Assembly: GCA_029287555.1 (NCBI GenBank)
Contig: JARFQX010000199.1
Coordinates: 1-6,024 of the forward strand
Length of the DNA stretch: 6,024 nucleotides
From: Rubripirellula sp.
Lineage (GTDB): Bacteria; Planctomycetota; Planctomycetia; Pirellulales; Pirellulaceae
Reading direction: 5' to 3'
The translations under genes were made by a program, and so were the position numbers. This document shows, one piece after another, positions 1 to 5,345 of this stretch (position 1 is its first letter; every line of letters begins with the position of its first letter). The notes under the pieces are model-generated. The model saw only the letters and a program-made list of their open reading frames with translations. It was not told the DNA's origin and did no database searches.

Positions 1-37
1 GTTCCACGCCGGATCGGCGCGACGCTGGATTCGGCCT
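1..37 (+). repeat. Dispersed 37-bp repeat, copy 1 (upstream of the acyltransferase gene)
   Basis: This stretch matches 1688-1724 at 31 of 37 positions by eye, including an uninterrupted 14-base core GCCGGATCGGCGCG and the ending TTCGGCCT. The two copies lie on either side of the acyltransferase gene in the same orientation. The similarity stops after position 37, where this copy runs into the C-rich heptamer tract. It may extend to the left of the window. Its function is unknown. Confidence 0.6.
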
Positions 38-49
38 CCTTCTGCCGCC

Positions 50-126
50 CCCCTCGCCCCACGCCCCTCGCCCCTCGCCCCACGCCCCACGCCCCTCGCC
101 CCTCGCCCCTCGCCCCTCGCCCCTCG
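50..126. repeat. Tandem C-rich heptamer tract, 11 units of CCCC(T/A)CG
   Basis: Eleven uninterrupted 7-base units fill this stretch, each CCCCTCG or CCCCACG, so only the fifth base varies. The unit order by fifth base is T, A, T, T, A, A, T, T, T, T, T. Degenerate remnants (CGACTCG and CGACA) follow to about 138. On the plus strand the tract is almost entirely pyrimidine plus G every seventh base. It is a simple-sequence locus expected to change length by slippage, and it lies 79 bp before the acyltransferase start codon. A length effect on expression is possible but is only inference. Confidence 0.9.
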
Positions 127-141
127 CGACTCGCGACACCC

Positions 142-165
142 CACTGCCTCACTGCCTCACTGCCC
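142..165 (+). repeat. Tandem octamer repeat, 3 units of CACTGCC(T/C)
   Basis: Three consecutive 8-base units read CACTGCCT, CACTGCCT and CACTGCCC. They directly follow the degenerate end of the heptamer tract, so two unrelated short tandem repeats are stacked in the leader of the acyltransferase gene. No function can be read from them. Confidence 0.8.
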
Positions 166-204
166 TTCCGCCGCGGCTCGGTGATTTGGTAGTGAGCGGG
201 CGTC

Positions 205-1509
205 ATGAATGCTCCCTTCGTCCAGGCAAACGACGCGGTCCTCCACGCCGTCGCTCCGGAGACCCGCGCCTCCAAGGTTGCGGGCTTCGATGCGATGCGC
301 GCGATGGCGGCCTTCGGTGTGGTGCTGTTGCACTGCTGTGTGCCTTACATGCAGCCGGCGGTCCCCGGTCTGGTTTGGCCGGTTCACGACACCGCCGATT
401 TCTTCGTGGCACAGTGCTTCTGGACGATTGAACTCTTCATCATGCCGCTGTTTCTCGTCCTCGCTGGGTTCCTGGCCTGGAACTCGATTCAGCGTGCCGG
501 GCCGCTGAGCCTGATTCGAAGCCGAGCCCGACGACTGCTTGTTCCGCTGCTCTTTGGCGTGGTGGTGATTTTGCCGCTCGACCTTTATGCATGGCTACTC
601 GGTTGGGTCGCCGAGGGATTGATTCCCGCACAAAAACTTCGCAGTCTGAAATTTGACGGTGGGATTGATCGCGATCTATGGGGTCTGAGTCACCTTTGGT
701 TCTTGCTGTACTTGTTTCTCTACGTCGTGACACTGGCGGCCGTAAACTGGGCATGGCATCGGATGCCCACGAAAAGGAAACGACGGGTTCATCCGGCCTT
801 GGCGACCGCGCTGCTGGTCCTGATTGGCTGCGTCACCCTTTACGTTCGCCCCGAAGTGGTGTGGGGTTTCCAGCACCGGTTCCTGCCGGTGCCCAGCAAG
901 TGGATTTACAGCGGGGTGTTCTTTGCACTCGGAGTGCTGCTGGCCCGATTCGACCCCAATCTCGAGTGGTTGAAATCACGGGCACCTCGTCTCGTGGCGC
1001 CCTCGTTGGCGTTCGTTTTGGCAGCTCTCTGTTTGGGTAGCTGGCATCTTCAGGGCGGATCAAGCGAGCTCGCCTCGATGACGCTGGCGGTAACGACGTG
1101 CTTCAGCGCGACGATGGTGACGCTATCGATCATCGGAGTCGCCGCGAAGCGAATCACCCGAGTTCCCCCGGTGGTGGGTTACCTGGCCGCTGCTTCGTTT
1201 TGGGTCTACATCGTTCATCATCCGATTCTTGGTCTGGTCCACATCGACCTGAAATGGATGCTGCCGAGCGTGAGTCCGGTCTTGAAGGTGGCTTTGGCGT
1301 TCTCGGTCACTTTGCTTTGCTCGCTCGCAACCTACGAAGTCTGGGTTCGCCGGACGGCCTTGGGCCGATTGCTAGGCTTCCAGTGGCAAATCCCAACATC
1401 GGGCCGAGCGGTGGCTCGAAGCGCGGATGGCGAGGACGTCATTTCAATGGACTCCAGCCGAGATTTCGACGAGAAAACCGGCTCGAGCTCGACGCGCCGA
1501 GCTGCCTGA
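205..1509 (+). CDS. Acyltransferase-3 family membrane protein (OpgC/MdoC-like)
   Basis: A 434-residue integral membrane protein of the acyltransferase-3 family (Pfam PF01757). Members O-acylate carbohydrates at the cytoplasmic membrane; the MdoC/OpgC branch succinylates periplasmic glucans. Seen in the sequence: the N-terminal signature FDAMRAMAAFGVVLLH (28-43) with the conserved Arg32 and His43, a helix-flanking RARRLLVPLLFG (107-118), HLWFLLYL (163-170), which resembles the OpgC-type motif, and FWVYIVHHPIL (332-342). Many hydrophobic segments of about 20 residues lie between 30 and 385, consistent with roughly ten membrane spans. The basic loop TKRKRRVHP (189-197) is probably cytoplasmic. 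The last 45 residues are polar, rich in Ser, Asp and Arg, and probably disordered. The ATG at 205 leaves only a short polar tail before the first signature helix, which fits the family; no strong Shine-Dalgarno precedes it. The acyl donor and acceptor cannot be read from sequence. It stands alone: neighbours show no glycan synthesis genes. Confidence 0.88.
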   Translation: MNAPFVQANDAVLHAVAPETRASKVAGFDAMRAMAAFGVVLLHCCVPYMQPAVPGLVWPVHDTADFFVAQCFWTIELFIMPLFLVLAGFLAWNSIQRAGPLSLIRSRARRLLVPLLFGVVVILPLDLYAWLLGWVAEGLIPAQKLRSLKFDGGIDRDLWGLSHLWFLLYLFLYVVTLAAVNWAWHRMPTKRKRRVHPALATALLVLIGCVTLYVRPEVVWGFQHRFLPVPSKWIYSGVFFALGVLLARFDPNLEWLKSRAPRLVAPSLAFVLAALCLGSWHLQGGSSELASMTLAVTTCFSATMVTLSIIGVAAKRITRVPPVVGYLAAASFWVYIVHHPILGLVHIDLKWMLPSVSPVLKVALAFSVTLLCSLATYEVWVRRTALGRLLGFQWQIPTSGRAVARSADGEDVISMDSSRDFDEKTGSSSTRRAA

Positions 1510-1643
1510 TCGGATCCCGTGATCAAGCTTCGGATCGGGTGGGCTGGTTGGGGCGACATCACCGTGGCGAATCGAATCACGCAGCGGAATTCCTCAGCGG
1601 GAGATGCTGGCATTCTGGTGTGTCGACGGCACCAAGGAACGCA

Positions 1644-1712
1644 GCGACGCCGATCCGGCAGAGGTTTTTGATCGGCGTCGAATCGTGGTTCGGTGCCGGA
1701 TCGGCGCGTCGC
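1644..1712. repeat. Three-armed inverted-repeat cluster (alternative hairpins)
   Basis: CGACGCCGATC at 1645-1655 is perfectly inverted at 1670-1680 (GATCGGCGTCG), an 11-bp stem with a 14-nt loop. The same left arm, extended as GCGACGCCGATCCGGCA (1644-1660), is also inverted at 1694-1712, there with a two-base GC insertion. Arm 1 can therefore pair with either arm 2 or arm 3 but not both, which would give mutually exclusive structures in RNA or single-stranded DNA. Arm 3 is part of the 37-bp repeat also seen at the window start. There is no T-run after either hairpin, so a simple terminator is not supported. Confidence 0.65.
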
Positions 1713-1724
1713 TTGTTTCGGCCT
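1688..1724 (+). repeat. Dispersed 37-bp repeat, copy 2 (downstream of the acyltransferase gene)
   Basis: This is the second copy of the repeat at 1-37, in the same orientation, with six mismatches and no gaps by eye. In this copy the 5' flank holds an inverted relative of the core, so the copy forms one arm of a larger palindrome. Copies in direct orientation on both sides of the acyltransferase gene could in principle recombine, or mark a duplicated intergenic element. Confidence 0.6.
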
Positions 1725-1756
1725 ACTCCGAATTCCCGGACACCCTCGGCAAATGG

Positions 1757-1911
1757 CTAGTGCTTTGTCGAACCTTGGATTTTGGGTGCCCGGGAAAAGG
1801 GGTCAGACACAAAAAGTGCGAAGCACCCGCAGGGCCGTTCCGGCTTTTGGTGACTGACCCCTTTTCCCGACCCCGGTTCAACCCCATTTTTGAGTTCTGA
1901 CAAACCACTAG
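1757..1911 (+). repeat. MITE/REP-like element, copy 1 (155 bp, complete)
   Basis: A non-coding element bounded by CTAGTGCTTTGTC (1757-1769) and GACAAACCACTAG (1899-1911), which are inverted repeats matching at 12 of 13 positions. Inside, arms 1791-1816 and 1844-1869 are inverted copies of each other with two mismatches in 26, enclosing a 27-nt head. The head forms the same three mini-hairpins as in the other copies (GTGC-GAA-GCAC, CCC-GCA-GGG, CCG-TTC-CGG). It matches copy 2 with about eight substitutions and one indel by eye. It lies between the acyltransferase and DUF4261-like genes, ending 77 bp before the latter's start. It encodes no transposase. If the outer CTAG is a 4-bp target duplication, the true ends are TGCTTTGTC and GACAAACCA. 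The orientation of this copy is taken as forward. Confidence 0.85.
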
Positions 1912-1977
1912 GGGCTTGGTGCTTGGGGGTCCGCCCGAAGTTGAAAACGTGATACCTTGATGATCCGACTTCGTGTT

Positions 1978-1983
1978 AGAGGA
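1978..1983 (+). promoter_or_regulatory. Ribosome binding site for the DUF4261-like gene
   Basis: AGAGGA lies five bases before the ATG at 1989. It is one of only two clear Shine-Dalgarno sequences in the window and supports this start. I did not find a convincing -35/-10 pair in the 77 bp between the element end and the start codon. Confidence 0.6.
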
Positions 1984-1988
1984 AAAGG

Positions 1989-3029
1989 ATGGCGAAGGGT
2001 CTTTACACTCAAGGCATGTGCGTGCTTCTTCGAAAACCCGTTGCAACCGCGGAAATCCAAGAGCGGTTGAGCGGTTTTGACTTGGTGGGCGAAGACGAAT
2101 CGATGGAAGATGACACAGCGTCGGTGACCCTCGTCTACGACTTTCGTCCCGAAGTGAACGGGCATCTGTTGGTCACGCCGGCTACCGGTCCGTGGCCGGA
2201 CGAGATGGGAGACCCCGACGAGTCGCCCGAGCGGTTCATTGCCTGGTCTCTCGGCCAATTCGGGCCGCTGGCGTATCCGGGTTGCCTACAGCGGGCTGGC
2301 GAGCAATCCTGGGGATGGGAGCAGGGCACGCAGCAAATTCAGGATCACCACGCCCATGTTCGGCTGTTGATCAGTTACGTGTTAGGTGTCGAGGAGGGCG
2401 AGGACGAGGAAGTTCCTCTGTTACCCGAGGATTACGAACCCCTCGAAGAACTCACGTTTTTGACGCGGGCGGTTGCAGCGGTCTTGGAGATGCCCGAAGC
2501 GATCTGCTACTTCAATCCCGGTGGTGAAGTGCTTCGCGACGCCAGCGGTTTGCGGCGCGGACTGAACCATGCATGGAATCACGATCTGCCTCCGCTGGAC
2601 ATGTGGACCAATGTCCGGTTGTTCCGTGCCAATGACCAATGGTCGTTGATGGACACCGTTGGCAATGGCCAACTGGACCTTCCCGACCTGGAAGCGATTT
2701 TCGAAACCGAGCGTTACGAGGCGAGCGAGGTGGAAGGATTTCTTCGCAGCGCTTCGTTGTACTTGCTGCAAGGTGATGAGGAGGTCGAGGAAAGCGACAC
2801 GGCCGACGGCCCCGGCGATACGCTCTGGATGGCGATGCAATGCATTGACGCACTGTCCGATCCACCTCGCCCCACGATTCGTTGGATCCCGCAGGACGAT
2901 TCGCATCCGCCCGAGGAACTTCTTGAACGTGGTAGCGGTCCCGAATTGAGCGAAGACGACTGGGTCGAAGAGGACGACGAAGACGATCCCTTCGACGACT
3001 CACATGATCTCGACGAAGACCTCCCGTGA
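1989..3029 (+). CDS. Acidic DUF4261-like protein, function unknown
   Basis: A soluble protein of 346 residues without signal peptide or membrane segment. The layout resembles the DUF4261 family: a start with MAKGLYTQGMCVLLRKPV, the central HHAHVRLLISYVLG (120-133), AICYFNPGGEVLRD (171-184) and the late WSLMDTVGNGQLDLPDLEA (218-236). This assignment is from memory of the family's look and is moderate. No catalytic signature is recognisable, and members have no established biochemical role known to me. The protein is strongly acidic overall: a Glu/Asp cluster at 135-156 and a nearly uninterrupted acidic tail from 322 to 346 (DDWVEEDDEDDPFDD), likely disordered. The start is backed by AGAGGA five bases upstream. 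The gene converges with the universal stress gene, and its stop codon lies only four bases before MITE-like copy 2. With MITE-like copies in direct orientation on both sides, it sits as a single-gene cassette. Confidence 0.8.
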   Translation: MAKGLYTQGMCVLLRKPVATAEIQERLSGFDLVGEDESMEDDTASVTLVYDFRPEVNGHLLVTPATGPWPDEMGDPDESPERFIAWSLGQFGPLAYPGCLQRAGEQSWGWEQGTQQIQDHHAHVRLLISYVLGVEEGEDEEVPLLPEDYEPLEELTFLTRAVAAVLEMPEAICYFNPGGEVLRDASGLRRGLNHAWNHDLPPLDMWTNVRLFRANDQWSLMDTVGNGQLDLPDLEAIFETERYEASEVEGFLRSASLYLLQGDEEVEESDTADGPGDTLWMAMQCIDALSDPPRPTIRWIPQDDSHPPEELLERGSGPELSEDDWVEEDDEDDPFDDSHDLDEDLP

Positions 3030-3033
3030 TCGG

Positions 3034-3187
3034 CTAGTGCTTTGTCAAACCTTGGATTTTGGGTGGCCGGGAAAAGGGGTCAGACACCAAAAGTGCGGAG
3101 CACCCGAAGGGCCGTTCCGGCTTTTGGTGTCTGACCCCTTTTCCCGACCCAGTTCAACCCCATTTTTCAGTTCTGACAAACCACTAG
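3034..3187 (+). repeat. MITE/REP-like element, copy 2 (154 bp, complete, best-preserved stem)
   Basis: Ends are CTAGTGCTTTGTC (3034-3046) and GACAAACCACTAG (3175-3187). The inner arms 3068-3093 and 3121-3146 form a perfect 26-bp inverted repeat around the head at 3094-3120. With the arm's last base, GTGC-GGA-GCAC (3093-3103), CCC-GAA-GGG (3103-3111) and CCG-TTC-CGG (3112-3120) can form three adjacent triloop hairpins. The copy fills the whole gap between two convergent genes: it starts four bases after one stop codon, and its terminal CTAG contains the TAG stop (minus strand, 3184-3186) of the other. Such a stem could end transcription from both sides, although no clean T-tract follows. It has the same orientation as copy 1. 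Confidence 0.87.
3068..3146. terminator. Possible bidirectional terminator: 26-bp hairpin between convergent genes
   Basis: The perfect inverted repeat (3068-3093 with 3121-3146) lies between the stops of the DUF4261-like and usp genes. In RNA from either strand it would form a very stable hairpin, so a terminator or a 3'-end-protecting structure is plausible. Against a classical Rho-independent terminator: the arms end in CCCG or CGGG, the head is large, and no run of T follows on either strand. Its function is inferred from position only. Confidence 0.35.
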
Positions 3188-4116
3188 TCCACTTTGACGG
3201 GGCTGATGAAGCCCTCGGGCTTGAGTGCCAGGACGGAGCACTGAATCCGATTGAGAATCTTCTCGGCCGAATTCCCCATCACCATTCCCGTGATACCGGA
3301 TCGCGCGACGGTTCCCATGACCACCAGATCAACGTCGTCCTCCCAGGTCAGTTTCGCGATCACCTCGGCCGGTTCGCCCTTCAGCAGGTGAACGTGATCG
3401 GAAGTCGAATCTGTCTGATATTGCTTGAGGAAGTCGTCGAGCATCTGCGCGACCTGTTTCTCATTGTTGTGCTCAACTTGCTCGAACAACTCCTCTCCCA
3501 TTCGTCCCTTGAGCATCTGTTCGTTCCAGATCGACCAGGCGTGGACGACCGAGAATCGTCCCCCATGATACTTGCTGATGGCCTCGGCCAATTCGTAGAC
3601 CCGTCGGTTCAACCGTGCATCGAGCTCTTCGCCCGATGAGGTGTCGATACAGGCCAGGACGTGAGTGAATTTTGGGGTAGTGGCGGGTGAGACCAACCAC
3701 ACGGCACACGGACACTCGCGTAGCAAGCGAGTCCCGGTGCTGCCAAAGTAGCCGTGGGCGCGGCTGTCCTGTCCCTTGGCAACTCGCATCACCAGGTCGT
3801 GATCCGCTTGCATGACTTCGCGAATGATCTCGACCGATGTCTTGCCGTTTAGCACTTTCGTTTCGACTTGCAGTCCACGGCTGCGCAGTGGCTCGGCGAG
3901 CGATTCGAGTTCGGCCTCCTTTTCCCGGATTATCAATTCACGAACGTGTTCGTGATCATTCATTGTCAAGCGGACCGTCCAGGAGAAGTCCTTGACGCCG
4001 TCGACGATTTTCAACGTAGCACCGGAAAGCAGGGCGATTTCACCCGCCTCGTCAACAATCGGATGCTCTTCCAAGCGGGTATCGGTTGCGACCAGGATTC
4101 TTTTAAACTCGTGCAT
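3184..4116 (-). CDS. Tandem-domain universal stress protein (UspE-like)
   Basis: A 310-residue cytoplasmic protein made of two universal stress protein (PF00582) domains, about residues 5-143 and 150-300. Length and details resemble E. coli UspE (about 316 residues): KRILVATD at the first strand, HDLVMRVAKG (106-115), the end of domain 1 as GTRLLRECPCAVWLV (128-142), VLACIDTSSGEE (153-164) and LVVMGTVARSGITGMVMGNS (264-283), then a C-terminal SPVKVD. Universal stress proteins bind nucleotides or act in stress responses; the exact role here is not readable. The usual G-x2-G-x9-G-(S/T) nucleotide loop of domain 2 is altered: the second Gly is Ala271, and Asn282 stands between the last Gly and Ser. 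Domain 1 lacks the motif. The ATG is preceded by a weak GGGGG about ten bases upstream. The stop TAG lies inside the terminal CTAG of MITE-like copy 2. Confidence 0.9.
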   Translation of the reverse strand: MHEFKRILVATDTRLEEHPIVDEAGEIALLSGATLKIVDGVKDFSWTVRLTMNDHEHVRELIIREKEAELESLAEPLRSRGLQVETKVLNGKTSVEIIREVMQADHDLVMRVAKGQDSRAHGYFGSTGTRLLRECPCAVWLVSPATTPKFTHVLACIDTSSGEELDARLNRRVYELAEAISKYHGGRFSVVHAWSIWNEQMLKGRMGEELFEQVEHNNEKQVAQMLDDFLKQYQTDSTSDHVHLLKGEPAEVIAKLTWEDDVDLVVMGTVARSGITGMVMGNSAEKILNRIQCSVLALKPEGFISPVKVD

Positions 4117-4221
4117 CGATCATTGCCCCCAAGAGAGCCGCCCAATGAAATTTACGCTCCACCACAGGGAGCACCAACCTATTGTATCGTTGACTGCGTG
4201 GTTCACTTGCCTACCTCGGTT
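4117..4221 (-). promoter_or_regulatory. Leader of the usp gene with a small hairpin and weak -10 candidate
   Basis: This 105-bp gap separates the SMP-30-like stop from the usp start. GCTCC (4156-4160) and GGAGC (4168-4172) form a 5-bp stem with a 7-nt loop. On the minus strand TACAAT (complement of 4181-4186) fits a -10 box at five of six positions, but no -35 hexamer lies at proper spacing. An independent promoter for usp is therefore possible but weakly supported. Confidence 0.25.
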
Positions 4222-5208
4222 TCATTTCAGTCCGACGCGGCAAAGATAGGCGTCGGCAGTGATGTAAAGAGTTTTTCCATCGGATGCGAAGGTGCAGTTA
4301 CTCGTTCTGCCGCCGGTAATCATTCTGCCGAGCAACTTGCCTTCGGGGGTGATCACGTAGATACCGCCGGGTCCGCTACCGAAGATGATCCCGTTGGATG
4401 CGATTGCCAAACCGTCGGGCAAGCCCGGATACTCGCCCATGTAAGGCTTGGCGCTGAGCAGGAGCTTACCTTCGCCGAGCAGCTTATCTTCCCCCAGCGG
4501 AAAGGACATCCAAATTGGATCTTGCGGATCGCTTTGTGCGACGTACAGCGTTCGCTGGTCGGGCGAGAGTCCAATTCCGTTCGGCCGCGCGAGCTGCTTG
4601 GTGAGCAGCGTCAAGGTACCGCTCGGATCCAGACGATAGACTCCGCAGAAGTCCAGTTCACGGCGGGGGTCCGATTCCCGATCGGGCAATCCGTAAGGCG
4701 GATCGGTGAAGTAAATCGATCCACTGCGGTCAAACACCAGATCGTTTGGACTATTCAACCTTCGCCCCTCGAAGTTGTCGACCAGCGTCCGTTTGCCGCC
4801 GCCGCGAGTGAGGACCGATACGCGTCGGTCCCCATGCTCGCAGAGCGTCAGCCGGCCCTTCGGATCCAGGGCTAAACCGTTGGAGCCCGGCTCGAGCCCG
4901 TAATACGTCACGCCGGTGTAGCCGCTCGGTCGCATGAACAATTCAATTCCACTTCGCTCCGACCAACGATAGATGCTATTCCTTGGAATATCGGAAAACA
5001 ACAAATGACCGCCTCGGGCGTCATCGACCCACACGGGACCTTCGGTCCAAGTGAACCCGCCTGAGAGGACTTCTATTTTTGCGTCCGTGGGTACGAATTC
5101 ATCAAACGCCGGATCGAGGCGTTCGATTCTTCCTAGAGTCTCCGGCGTCGCGGCGGCAAGAATCTTGACGGCGGTCAACATGGAGAAGAGGACCAGGGCT
5201 AAACGCAT
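4222..5208 (-). CDS. Exported SMP-30/gluconolactonase-like beta-propeller protein
   Basis: A 328-residue protein (from the chosen start) of the SMP-30/gluconolactonase/LRE family (PF08450), six-bladed propellers that hydrolyse sugar lactones such as gluconolactone with a bound divalent metal. The expected metal and active-site landmarks are all present, numbered from the chosen start: Glu56 in FTWTEGPVW, Asn111 in GSNGLALD, Asn155 in NSPNDLVFD, Asn210 in RPNGIGLSPD and Asp265 in LPDGLAI. FTDPPYGLPD (167-176) and CGVYRLDPSG (188-197) are also family-typical. The start at 5208 begins MRLALVLFSMLTAVKILAAATPE, a likely signal peptide with cleavage near the AAA, so the protein probably acts outside the cytoplasm; a Lys at residue 15 makes the hydrophobic core atypical. 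The frame stays open to 5349, and the ATG at 5244 (MEPFLLSPSAIV) is an alternative; neither has a good ribosome site. The substrate is not determined. It lies 137 bp downstream of rrf2 in the same direction. Confidence 0.88.
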   Translation of the reverse strand: MRLALVLFSMLTAVKILAAATPETLGRIERLDPAFDEFVPTDAKIEVLSGGFTWTEGPVWVDDARGGHLLFSDIPRNSIYRWSERSGIELFMRPSGYTGVTYYGLEPGSNGLALDPKGRLTLCEHGDRRVSVLTRGGGKRTLVDNFEGRRLNSPNDLVFDRSGSIYFTDPPYGLPDRESDPRRELDFCGVYRLDPSGTLTLLTKQLARPNGIGLSPDQRTLYVAQSDPQDPIWMSFPLGEDKLLGEGKLLLSAKPYMGEYPGLPDGLAIASNGIIFGSGPGGIYVITPEGKLLGRMITGGRTSNCTFASDGKTLYITADAYLCRVGLK

Positions 5209-5345
5209 AACAATCGCAGAGGGTGAGAGAAGGAAAGGCTCCATTGGCCAGTCGAACGGCCATCGATTGACAAAATTGTAATCGTGGCAGGCTCGCGTGT
5301 CCCAGTCGGATCCCCCAGTCGGATCCCGATCATCTGTCCTTCCGA
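5209..5345 (-). other. Gap between rrf2 and the SMP-30-like gene, with a 13-bp tandem duplication
   Basis: The 137-bp spacer holds CCCAGTCGGATCC twice in tandem (5301-5313 and 5314-5326). CCGATCATC also occurs twice, at about 5326 and 5343, the second overlapping the rrf2 stop. No -35/-10 pair or terminator stands out. The direct repeats might be regulator half-sites for the SMP-30-like gene, or simple slippage products; the sequence alone does not decide. Confidence 0.4.

Larger units (their letters stand above)
1510..1756. other. Non-coding interval with inverted repeats, no convincing gene
   Basis: I see no supported gene between the acyltransferase stop and the first MITE-like element. 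An open frame from 1604 to 1900 runs straight through the element and has no family resemblance. The first half (to about 1640) is rich in GATC and GGATC words but otherwise plain. The second half holds the inverted-repeat cluster at 1644-1712 and the 37-bp repeat at 1688-1724, listed separately. No Rho-independent terminator (GC hairpin followed by a T-run) is evident for the acyltransferase gene. Confidence 0.6.

Noticed and set aside
1604..1900. Open frame of 98 codons on the plus strand across the first MITE-like element
   Set aside because: It runs through repeat DNA, has no family resemblance, and its C-terminal half is simply the translated element; a similar peptide arises from copy 2 at 3040-3180, which is the trap for automated annotation.
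2421..3003. Two overlapping minus-strand open frames of about 160 codons
   Set aside because: They lie opposite the DUF4261-like coding frame, which has a ribosome site and constrained-looking blocks; the antisense peptides are Arg-rich and unlike any family.
3068..3146. tRNA or known structured RNA, suggested by the three-hairpin cloverleaf
   Set aside because: There is no anticodon or T-loop signature, the stems are only 3-4 bp with triloops, and the basal stem of 26 bp is far too long for a tRNA.
1757..3187. Composite transposon formed by copies 1 and 2
   Set aside because: No transposase gene is present in the elements or between them, and the intervening gene has no link to mobility; only passive recombination between copies can be proposed.
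3004..3639. Open frame of 211 codons on the plus strand
   Set aside because: It starts inside the DUF4261-like gene, crosses the element, and then lies antisense to the well-supported usp gene.
3868..4875. Long plus-strand open frame of 335 codons
   Set aside because: It is antisense to both the usp and SMP-30-like genes, which have clear family motifs; its length reflects the GC-rich codon bias of the real genes.
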